Positions 5,296 through 10,620 of a stretch of 10,620 bases of DNA are shown here, piece by piece. Made by a program: the position numbers and the translations under genes. Source of the DNA: Omnitrophica WOR_2 bacterium RIFCSPHIGHO2_01_FULL_52_10 (GTDB lineage: Bacteria > Omnitrophota > Gorgyraeia > Zapsychrales > Zapsychraceae). Position 1 is the stretch's first letter, and every line of letters starts with the position of its first letter. Under the pieces are notes generated by a model. That model was not told the DNA's origin, ran no database searches, and worked only from the letters and a program-made list of their open reading frames with translations. Where the stretch lies: the NCBI GenBank assembly GCA_001805565.1, contig MHGM01000015.1, positions 1 to 10,620 of the forward strand. The letters are read 5' to 3'.

Positions 5296-6657
5296 ATGTT
5301 TTCAAAGATATTAATAGCCAACCGCGGTGAGATTGCGCTGCGCATCATCCGCGCCTGCCGCGAAATGAATATCCAGACGGTGGCCGTTTATTCCGAGGCG
5401 GACAGCGAGTCCTTGCACGTGCGCTTCGCCGATGAGGCGGTGTGCATCGGTCCGGCCGCGAGCATCGACAGTTATCTGAACATCCCCGCCATTATTTCCG
5501 CCGCCGAAATTACTGATGTGGAGGCCATTCATCCCGGGTACGGTTTTCTCGCCGAAAACGCCCATTTCGCGGAAATTTGCGAATCATGCAACATTGCTTT
5601 TATTGGTCCTTCGCCGCAGGCCATTCGCGCGATGGGGGATAAGGTTGCCGCCCGTGAATCAATGCGCAAGATCGGTGTCCCTTTAACGCCGGGATGTAAA
5701 GGGGTCGTCACTACTAAAGAGGAAGCGATCGCCATTGCCAAGGCCATTAAATATCCGGTCATCATCAAGGCCGCGGCTGGCGGAGGCGGAAAAGGCATGC
5801 GGGTGTGTCATAACGATGTTGCCTTGGTCAGTTCTTTAACCGTCGCGCAAAGCGAGGCCGAGGTGAATTTTGGCAACGACGCGGTCTATATCGAGAAATA
5901 TATCCAGAATCCGCGGCACATCGAATTTCAGATTGTCGCCGATGGACAGGGGCATACGATCCATCTGGGCGAACGCGATTGCAGCATTCAGCGGCGCCAC
6001 CAGAAACTTCTGGAAGAGGCGCCATCACCGGTCCTTAACGAGGAATTGCGCCGGGAAATGGGTGAGATGTCGATCAAAGCCGCCCAGAGCGTCGATTACA
6101 AGGGTGTTGGTACCGTTGAGTTCCTGCTGGATGAGGACAGCAATTTTTATTTCATGGAAATGAATACGCGTATTCAGGTCGAACACCCGGTAACCGAAAT
6201 GGTTACCGGCATGGATATCGTCAAGGAACAGATCAGGATCGCCGCGGGCGAGCCGCTAAAGATCAAGCAGGAGGACGTCAAGATCTGCGGGGCTGCTATT
6301 GAATGCCGCATCAACGCGGAGGATCCCGATAACAATTTTATTCCTTGTCCGGGGAAGATTGAAGAGTTGAATCTGCCCGGTGGACTTGGCGTGCGCATTG
6401 ACACCCACATTTATCCGGGCTACAAGATCAGCCCCTATTATGATTCGATGGTGGCCAAATTGATCACATTCGGCAGAACCCGTCCGGAGGCCATCAATAT
6501 CATGCGCCGTGCGCTGGAAGAATTTTATGTCGCGCCGATCAAAACGACCATCCCGCTGCACAAGGAGATCGTCAGCCATCCGTCGTTTTTGAAAGGCGAT
6601 GTCACGACGCATTTCTTGGAAAAAATGCTGAAAACCGACGCGGAGGTCCACAAATGA
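5296..6657 (+). CDS. accC: Biotin carboxylase subunit of acetyl-CoA carboxylase
   Basis: A 453-residue ATP-grasp enzyme that carboxylates the biotin on AccB using bicarbonate and ATP. The N-terminal domain starts [21 protein letters not shown]116 and K158 are the nucleotide-binding lysines, and GGGGKGMR (about 162-169) is the phosphate loop. [14 protein letters not shown] carries H235 and K237. E275, E288, N290 and R292 ([17 protein letters not shown]) are the metal and bicarbonate residues, and E296 is the catalytic base position. The C-terminal biotin carboxylase domain (from about 335) is complete. Length equals that of typical AccC (~450). The start ATG 5296 has only weak upstream purines. 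The stop overlaps the Asp23 gene as ATGA. Confidence 0.97.
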   Translation: MFSKILIANRGEIALRIIRACREMNIQTVAVYSEADSESLHVRFADEAVCIGPAASIDSYLNIPAIISAAEITDVEAIHPGYGFLAENAHFAEICESCNIAFIGPSPQAIRAMGDKVAARESMRKIGVPLTPGCKGVVTTKEEAIAIAKAIKYPVIIKAAAGGGGKGMRVCHNDVALVSSLTVAQSEAEVNFGNDAVYIEKYIQNPRHIEFQIVADGQGHTIHLGERDCSIQRRHQKLLEEAPSPVLNEELRREMGEMSIKAAQSVDYKGVGTVEFLLDEDSNFYFMEMNTRIQVEHPVTEMVTGMDIVKEQIRIAAGEPLKIKQEDVKICGAAIECRINAEDPDNNFIPCPGKIEELNLPGGLGVRIDTHIYPGYKISPYYDSMVAKLITFGRTRPEAINIMRRALEEFYVAPIKTTIPLHKEIVSHPSFLKGDVTTHFLEKMLKTDAEVHK

Positions 6658-7010
6658 AACAGCCCTATCAGATTGATCTGGGAATCGTCCATATCCATAA
6701 AAACGTGGTGGCAGAGATCGTCGCTTCCACGGTCACGGACGTTGACGGCGTGGAATTGGTTTCGAAAACTTTTGCGGAAAACTGCATCGAGCTTTTTGGA
6801 ACAAAGACTGTCCCGGGGATCACGGTCAATGTCGATGAGAACAACGATGTCAGCGTTGATATACAAGTGGTTGTCCGTTACGGGATGAATATCCCCGATA
6901 TTGGACGGCACATTCAGGATGTGGTAAGATTAGTTGTTCAAAAGACCGTGGATATCAGCCTTAAAGAAATCAACGTTAATATTCAGGGCATAGAGAGGGG
7001 GCAAAAATGA
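6654..7010 (+). CDS. Asp23/Gls24 family protein
   Basis: A 118-residue single-domain protein of the Asp23/Gls24 (alkaline shock) family. It opens with [20 protein letters not shown] and continues through [29 protein letters not shown] and the closing INVNIQGIE. In Staphylococcus aureus Asp23 is held at the membrane by AmaP. In Bacillus subtilis the paralogue YqhY sits directly after accB-accC and has been linked to control of acetyl-CoA carboxylase activity. The same position here, with ATGA overlaps at both ends (accC before, AmaP-like after), makes an acc-related job likely. No catalytic residues are known for the family. Confidence 0.9.
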   Translation: MKQPYQIDLGIVHIHKNVVAEIVASTVTDVDGVELVSKTFAENCIELFGTKTVPGITVNVDENNDVSVDIQVVVRYGMNIPDIGRHIQDVVRLVVQKTVDISLKEINVNIQGIERGQK

Positions 7011-7621
7011 GCTTTTTTACCCGCGCGGCCATTTTATTCTATGTAACGATCATTCTTTTCCTGGGATGTTTTGCCGTTCTTTACGTGCTCAATGTGCTTT
7101 CTTACAAAGACATCGCGGATTTGCTCTATATTACCTATTTGGATGATCACCTGCGCGTGGCCGTTGGGTCCATTGCCGTGGGACTTTTATTCATTAACTT
7201 CATCTTGTATCGCCAGCTCGACGTCAATGCCCATAAAGAGAAGATCATCGCTTTTGACAACCCTTCCGGGAGGGTCAGGGTCGCCTTGGTCGCCCTGGAG
7301 GATTTAATCCGGCGCACGATTTCGCGTTTCCCTGAAGTCAAGGAATGCAAGGTGGATATCCGGGCATCGAAGAGGGCGTTGGACGTCAAGATCCGCATGG
7401 TGTTGTGTTCCGAGGTCAATATCCCCGAGGTGACGTCCATCGTCCAGGAAACGGCAAAACGCAAGATCCAGGACATCATTGGGCTGGATGAATCATTGAA
7501 TATCTCCGTTTACATCAGCAAGATCCTTGGAGATCCCGTCAAAGATAAAAAAGCCGGCAAAAAGGAAAATCTTGAAGAGCGATCCGGAACCCAGATCCCG
7601 TTTCAAGGATACCGCGCTTGA
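7007..7621 (+). CDS. amaP: Alkaline shock response membrane anchor AmaP-like protein
   Basis: A 204-residue protein. Two hydrophobic spans (about residues 7-31, AILFYVTIILFLGCFAVLYV, and about 49-68, RVAVGSIAVGLLFINFILYR) form a membrane hairpin that encloses a short polar loop. The cytoplasmic part (about 85-175) resembles the Asp23 fold itself: SGRVRVALVALEDLIRRTI, VKECKVDIRASKRALDVKIR, INISEV-type strands (VNIPEVTSIVQ) and LNISVYI. The last 30 residues are charged and probably disordered. AmaP anchors Asp23 to the membrane in Staphylococcus. The adjacent Asp23 gene, the ATGA overlap and AGAGAGGGGG just upstream of the start indicate equal co-expression of the two partners. Confidence 0.85.
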   Translation: MSFFTRAAILFYVTIILFLGCFAVLYVLNVLSYKDIADLLYITYLDDHLRVAVGSIAVGLLFINFILYRQLDVNAHKEKIIAFDNPSGRVRVALVALEDLIRRTISRFPEVKECKVDIRASKRALDVKIRMVLCSEVNIPEVTSIVQETAKRKIQDIIGLDESLNISVYISKILGDPVKDKKAGKKENLEERSGTQIPFQGYRA

Positions 7622-7648
7622 GCCGGGTATTGCAATAAGGATAACGTG

Positions 7649-8674
7649 ATGCAAAAATTAGGTATTTTGACAGGTGGCGCGGATTGTCCGGGGTTGAATT
7701 CTGTGATCCGGGCCGTTGTCCACAAGGCCATGCTCGAGGGATATGTGGTCACCGGTATCAAAAATGGCTGGATGGGGCTCATTGAAAATGACATGCGCAT
7801 TGTCGATCTGCGTCTGACCTCCGGGATTCTGGACCGTGGCGGGACGATCCTGGGAACCAGCCGTCTGATCCCTCCTCTGGACAAAGCCCAAACGGCGTTG
7901 ATTCATGAAAATTTCAAACGCAGCGGCATGGACGCTGTTATTGCCGTCGGCGGAGAGGACACGCTTAAAATCGCCCTGGAGCTGCATAAACATCACGCGG
8001 TCCCCGTTGTGGGTGTTCCCAAATCCATTGATAACGCTCTTTCCGGAACGGATTACGCTTTCGGTTTCGACACGGCGGTCAACGTGGCCACGGAATGTAT
8101 CGACCGTTTGCACACGACCGCTGAAAGCCATCACCGGATTATGGTCATCGAAGTCATGGGCCGTTACACGGGCTGGATCGCCCTGGAGGCGGGAATCGCC
8201 GGCGGGGCGCACATTATCTGTGTTCCAGAACTTCCTGTTAATATCAGCGATATCTGCGATTCGCTTAAAGCGCGCCATAAGCGAGGCAAGACCTTCAGCA
8301 TCGTGGTGGTTTCGGAAGGAGCCAAGGTCCTGGGACACGAAACGCCGTTTGCAGGCGAAGACCGCCGCGGCGGTCAGCGGGTCGGACGCATCGCAGAGGT
8401 GCTGGCGAATTTGATTGAACAAAGTACCGGATACGAAACGCGCGTCAGCGTTTTGGGGCACATCCAGCGCGGCGGAACACCAACCGCGTATGACCGTATT
8501 ATCGGGACGCGTTTCGGGTTCAAGGCCGTGGAAATGGTCGTGGCGAAGAGATTCGGGGAAATGGTGAGCCTGCGCGACAATAAAATGCGCTCGGTCAAGA
8601 TCGAAGAGGCCGTGCGTCAGCATAAGACCATTGATGACGATCTTTACGCCATCGCCAAGACGTTTTCCGTTTAA
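7649..8674 (+). CDS. 6-phosphofructokinase, predicted pyrophosphate-dependent type
   Basis: A 341-residue PfkA-fold enzyme that phosphorylates fructose 6-phosphate. Motifs seen: GILTGGADCPGLNSVIRAV at the N-terminus, GGEDTL at 101-106, GVPKSIDN at 122-129 with catalytic D128, MGRYTGW at 170-176 and LGHIQRGGTPTAYDR near the C-terminus. Two positions separate phosphoryl donors. The residue after GGE is Asp (D104; Gly in Escherichia coli PfkA), and Lys125 stands where E. coli has G124. Asp plus Lys is the pattern of PPi-dependent enzymes, so a reversible PPi-PFK is predicted. Odd changes: TGGA replaces the usual TGGG, and the second aspartate of the TIDND motif is Ala130. ATG 7649 is chosen because AAGGA lies 7 bases upstream; GTG 7646 is one codon earlier. 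Confidence 0.92.
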   Translation: MQKLGILTGGADCPGLNSVIRAVVHKAMLEGYVVTGIKNGWMGLIENDMRIVDLRLTSGILDRGGTILGTSRLIPPLDKAQTALIHENFKRSGMDAVIAVGGEDTLKIALELHKHHAVPVVGVPKSIDNALSGTDYAFGFDTAVNVATECIDRLHTTAESHHRIMVIEVMGRYTGWIALEAGIAGGAHIICVPELPVNISDICDSLKARHKRGKTFSIVVVSEGAKVLGHETPFAGEDRRGGQRVGRIAEVLANLIEQSTGYETRVSVLGHIQRGGTPTAYDRIIGTRFGFKAVEMVVAKRFGEMVSLRDNKMRSVKIEEAVRQHKTIDDDLYAIAKTFSV

Positions 8675-8691
8675 GAATTAAAGAGGATCAT

Positions 8692-9255
8692 ATGAAGAAA
8701 GATATTGAGCGTATTTTCCACGAATCTATCCGCGTTAAAGAAAAAACCCTCAAGACCAATAACAAAAAAATCGTCCAAGCTGTTGAGTCCATCCTGGAAT
8801 TGTTTAAGCATCATGGCAAGATCCTGTTTTTCGGTAACGGCGGGTCGGCCGCCGACAGTCAGCATATCGCGGCGGAATTCATCGGCCGGTTCCAGAAAGA
8901 ACGACGGGCTTTACCGGCGATTGCCCTGACGACCGACACATCGATTTTGACCGCGCTGGGTAACGACTACAGTTTTGATATCATTTTTGCCCGTCAGATC
9001 GAAGGGCTGGGCAATCGTGGCGATGTGGCCTTCGGCATCTCCACCAGCGGCGATTCCAGGAACGTCATTGAAGGGATTAAGCAGGCGAAGAAAATGGGAT
9101 TAAAGACGATCTCGTTGACGGGTTGCGGCGGCGGGAAGCTGGCTTCGCTCACGGATATCAGCCTGATCGTTCCCTCAACGGAGACAGCCAGGATCCAGGA
9201 ATCGCATATATGTATCGCTCACGCGATTTGTGAACTGGTAGAAGAAAAAATTTAG
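8692..9255 (+). CDS. gmhA: Sedoheptulose 7-phosphate isomerase
   Basis: A 187-residue SIS-domain isomerase that converts sedoheptulose 7-phosphate to D-glycero-D-manno-heptose 7-phosphate, the first step to ADP-heptose for the LPS core. Visible motifs: FFGNGGSAADSQHIAAEFIG with H58 and E62 at the zinc and catalytic positions, GISTSGDSRNVIEGI for phosphate binding, LTGCGGGKLASL, and ETARIQESHICIAHAICE with Q169, H172 and H177. The helical N-terminus (residues 1-40) is the usual GmhA tetramer segment. It starts 17 bases after the phosphofructokinase stop with AGAGGA upstream. The next gene supplies the adenylyltransferase of the same pathway. GmhB and the heptose kinase are not in the window. 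Confidence 0.95.
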   Translation: MKKDIERIFHESIRVKEKTLKTNNKKIVQAVESILELFKHHGKILFFGNGGSAADSQHIAAEFIGRFQKERRALPAIALTTDTSILTALGNDYSFDIIFARQIEGLGNRGDVAFGISTSGDSRNVIEGIKQAKKMGLKTISLTGCGGGKLASLTDISLIVPSTETARIQESHICIAHAICELVEEKI

Positions 9256-9263
9256 GCGCACGG

Positions 9264-9770
9264 GTGGATACACGCAAAAAAATTCTCGGGTTAAAGACGT
9301 TGCAACGTACCCTTGCCCGGTTGAAACGCCAGGGCAGAACGGTCGCTTTTACCAACGGCTGTTTTGACATTTTACATTTCGGCCACGTGCAGTATTTAGA
9401 GAAGGCGAAGGGGCAGAACCGCGTCCTTGTTATCGGTCTTAACAGCGACCGGTCGGTGCGCAAGATCAAGGGGCCGCGGCGGCCCATTGTGTCCCAAAAC
9501 GCGCGGGCGGCCGTGTTGGCGGCGTTGGCCTGTGTTGACTACGTGATGATATTTAACGAAGAGACCCCGCAAAAGCTCATTGCCGCGCTCAAGCCCGATG
9601 TCCTTATCAAAGGCGCCGATTGGAGGGGCAAAGAGGTCGCTGGCAGCGATGTTGTTCGCAAATACGGCGGTAAAGTGGAATACGCCCGCTACGTTCCGCG
9701 GTATTCATCAACGAACATTATCGAAGCGGTCCTTCTTCGAAGAAGAAGAAAGTGCCAATGCGTCGGATGA
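9264..9770 (+). CDS. rfaE2: D-glycero-beta-D-manno-heptose 1-phosphate adenylyltransferase
   Basis: A 168-residue nucleotidyltransferase equal to the C-terminal half of bifunctional HldE. It transfers AMP from ATP to heptose 1-phosphate to give ADP-heptose. The cytidylyltransferase-like motif TNGCFDILHFGHVQYLEKA contains HFGH (38-41). GLNSDRSVRKIKGPRRPIV, VLIKGADW and the closing YSSTNIIEAV also match. The kinase half is absent, so this is the split form; a separate RfaE1-type kinase should exist elsewhere. GTG 9264 follows gmhA by 8 bases and lacks a strong binding site, which suggests coupled translation. The last ten residues (RRRRKCQCVG) run past the normal end and are encoded where the next gene's start region overlaps. 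Confidence 0.93.
   Translation: MDTRKKILGLKTLQRTLARLKRQGRTVAFTNGCFDILHFGHVQYLEKAKGQNRVLVIGLNSDRSVRKIKGPRRPIVSQNARAAVLAALACVDYVMIFNEETPQKLIAALKPDVLIKGADWRGKEVAGSDVVRKYGGKVEYARYVPRYSSTNIIEAVLLRRRRKCQCVG
9732..9745. repeat. 14-bp perfect palindrome CTTCTTCGAAGAAG
   Basis: A perfect dyad inside the end of the heptose adenylyltransferase gene, just before the start region of the ThiD2-like gene. It is short and may be chance. Its right half supplies the purine-rich AGAAGAAG in front of ATG 9758. Confidence 0.5.
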
Positions 9771-10174
9771 AGGACGAGAAACTCTATCGCGTGATGGACG
9801 CGAACCTCAACCGGGCCAAAGAGGGGTTGCGGGTATGCGAGGATATTTGCCGGTTCGTGTATGACCAGCGGCAATGGACCAGTGGTTTAAAAACGATCCG
9901 TCATCAGTTGACCGAATCGGCCGCCGGCATTGGTATCCCGAATCTGGTTGCGGCGCGTCATGTCGAAGGCGATGTCGGGAGGAAAACTGTCAACAGCGAA
10001 CTTGCGCGCTGGAAGGTCGATGATATTTTTTATGCCAATGCGCAGCGGGTCAAAGAATCGATCCGTGTGCTGGAAGAATTTGCGAAATTGAAAGATCGAC
10101 ATACCGCAGAGGATTTTAAGAAATTGCGTTACCGCATGTATGCCCTCGAAAAAAAAATTATTGCACCAGGCTGA
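9758..10174 (+). CDS. Stand-alone ThiD2-like thiamine biosynthesis protein
   Basis: A 138-residue helical protein. YRVMDANLNRAKEGLRVCED, followed by ICRFVYDQ and IRHQLTE and later ANAQRVKESIRVLEEFAKL, matches the domain that precedes ThiE in cyanobacterial and some thermophile thiamine phosphate synthases. That domain is the one Pfam calls ThiD2, proposed to phosphorylate hydroxymethylpyrimidine phosphate. Here it is a separate gene, followed at once by thiE, whose start lies inside it. Three starts are possible: GTG 9752, ATG 9758 (preferred, with AGAAGAAAG 5 bases upstream) and ATG 9767, which overlaps the previous stop as ATGA. All keep the domain intact. Family membership is recalled from sequence pattern; the kinase activity is family-level knowledge and is not visible here. 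Confidence 0.8.
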   Translation: MRRMKDEKLYRVMDANLNRAKEGLRVCEDICRFVYDQRQWTSGLKTIRHQLTESAAGIGIPNLVAARHVEGDVGRKTVNSELARWKVDDIFYANAQRVKESIRVLEEFAKLKDRHTAEDFKKLRYRMYALEKKIIAPG

Positions 10175-10620
10175 ATTGTATTTGATTTTGGACCGTCAGG
10201 TCAACGATGACGGCCGGCTTTTTGAAATCGCCTGGGAATCCATCCGCCACGGAGTGGATATCATCCAGTTGCGGGATAAGCTGGGAGCAGCGCGGGACAC
10301 CTTGAGGTGCTTGAAAGGTATTCTCCGCGCGGTCAATGGCCGTGTGCCGGTCATCATCAACGATCGCGCTGACCTGGCGAGTCTCACCGGCGCCGATGGT
10401 GTTCATCTGGGACAGGACGACGTTCCCGTCAAGGATGCGCGGCGGATGCTCGGGACCAAGGCCATCATCGGTGTATCCTGCCAGAGTTATGAGCACGCCC
10501 GGCAGGCCCAATTGGCGGGAGCCGATTATATCGGATTTGGATCGGTCTTTAAAACGCTCACGAAACCTGAGCGCAACCCAATGAATTTGGATTTACTGAA
10601 AAAAGTTATCCAGGAGGTCT
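10140..10620 (+). CDS. thiE: Thiamine phosphate synthase, 3' end beyond window
   Basis: 160 codons of a TIM-barrel enzyme that joins HMP pyrophosphate and thiazole phosphate to form thiamine phosphate. Motifs: LYLILDR (first strand), HGVDIIQLRDK (pyrophosphate site), VPVIINDRADLA, GADGVHLGQDDVP and AGADYIGFGSVFKTLTK. The classic IGVS is present, and GFGSVFKTLTK takes the place of GPIFPTPTK. The frame opens at ATG 10140 (MPSKKKLLHQAELYL), inside the ThiD2-like gene, giving a 35-base overlap; a TTG at 10161 is the alternative. The last visible residues are VIQEV, and about 50 more are expected. The two proteins correspond to the two halves of the fused cyanobacterial enzyme. Confidence 0.9.
   Translation, partial: MPSKKKLLHQAELYLILDRQVNDDGRLFEIAWESIRHGVDIIQLRDKLGAARDTLRCLKGILRAVNGRVPVIINDRADLASLTGADGVHLGQDDVPVKDARRMLGTKAIIGVSCQSYEHARQAQLAGADYIGFGSVFKTLTKPERNPMNLDLLKKVIQEV

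Noticed and set aside
7658..8623. A 321-codon open frame on the minus strand
   Set aside because: It lies entirely opposite the phosphofructokinase gene, which has all family motifs. The minus product has no recognisable domain and reads as a complement of codon-biased sequence.
9700..9770. TPP riboswitch in front of the thiamine genes
   Set aside because: The characteristic CTGAGA and ACCTGA-type boxes are not seen, and the region is coding for the heptose adenylyltransferase.

Overview
The window looks like a chromosomal housekeeping segment from a Gram-negative-type (diderm) bacterium of roughly balanced base composition. All recognised genes lie on the + strand and are densely packed. 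Envelope genes point to an outer membrane with LPS: the tail of a probable lipid A-type acyltransferase, a TonB-like energy transducer, GmhA, and a heptose-1-phosphate adenylyltransferase. The gene order aroQ, Xaa-Pro peptidase, efp, accB, accC, Asp23 resembles the Bacillus subtilis yqhS-yqhT-efp...accB-accC-yqhY region. A diderm with a Firmicutes-like acc neighbourhood, plus a DUF1844/Trm112 pair and a stand-alone ThiD2-like gene, suggests an uncultured lineage such as Omnitrophota. That placement is inferred from gene content and was not tested by a search.

Layout. 1-175: the end of an acyltransferase gene whose last codons are a 9-bp tandem repeat. 230-934: a family 2 glycosyltransferase. 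924-1078: a repeat cluster holding a heptamer palindrome, a 22-bp tandem duplication and a long GGGGACAC-type inverted repeat. 1040-1804: a TonB-like protein whose start codon and first 13 or so codons come from that inverted repeat. 1812-1840: a good sigma70-type promoter. 1874-4121: DUF1844 protein, Trm112-like zinc ribbon, aroQ and M24 peptidase. 4102-5123: efp and accB, overlapping by ATGA. 5124-5295: a 172-bp gap filled with inverted repeats. 5296-7621: accC, Asp23 and AmaP, all joined by ATGA overlaps. 7649-8674: a phosphofructokinase with residues of the PPi-dependent type. 8692-9770: gmhA and the heptose adenylyltransferase. 9758-10620: ThiD2-like gene and thiE, which runs off the end.

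Functions group into fatty-acid initiation (AccB/AccC), translation (EF-P), the shikimate pathway (AroQ), central glycolysis (PFK), ADP-heptose supply for LPS core, and thiamine phosphate synthesis. The genes from 1874 on are close enough to form one or two long transcripts.

The least explained structure is between genes. Three intergenic gaps (924-972, 2539-2596, 5137-5275) each hold short units repeated every 7 bases, arranged as inverted halves. Each gap uses a different heptamer, but the architecture is the same. A fourth, unrelated palindrome (1001-1078) has captured the start of the TonB-like gene.
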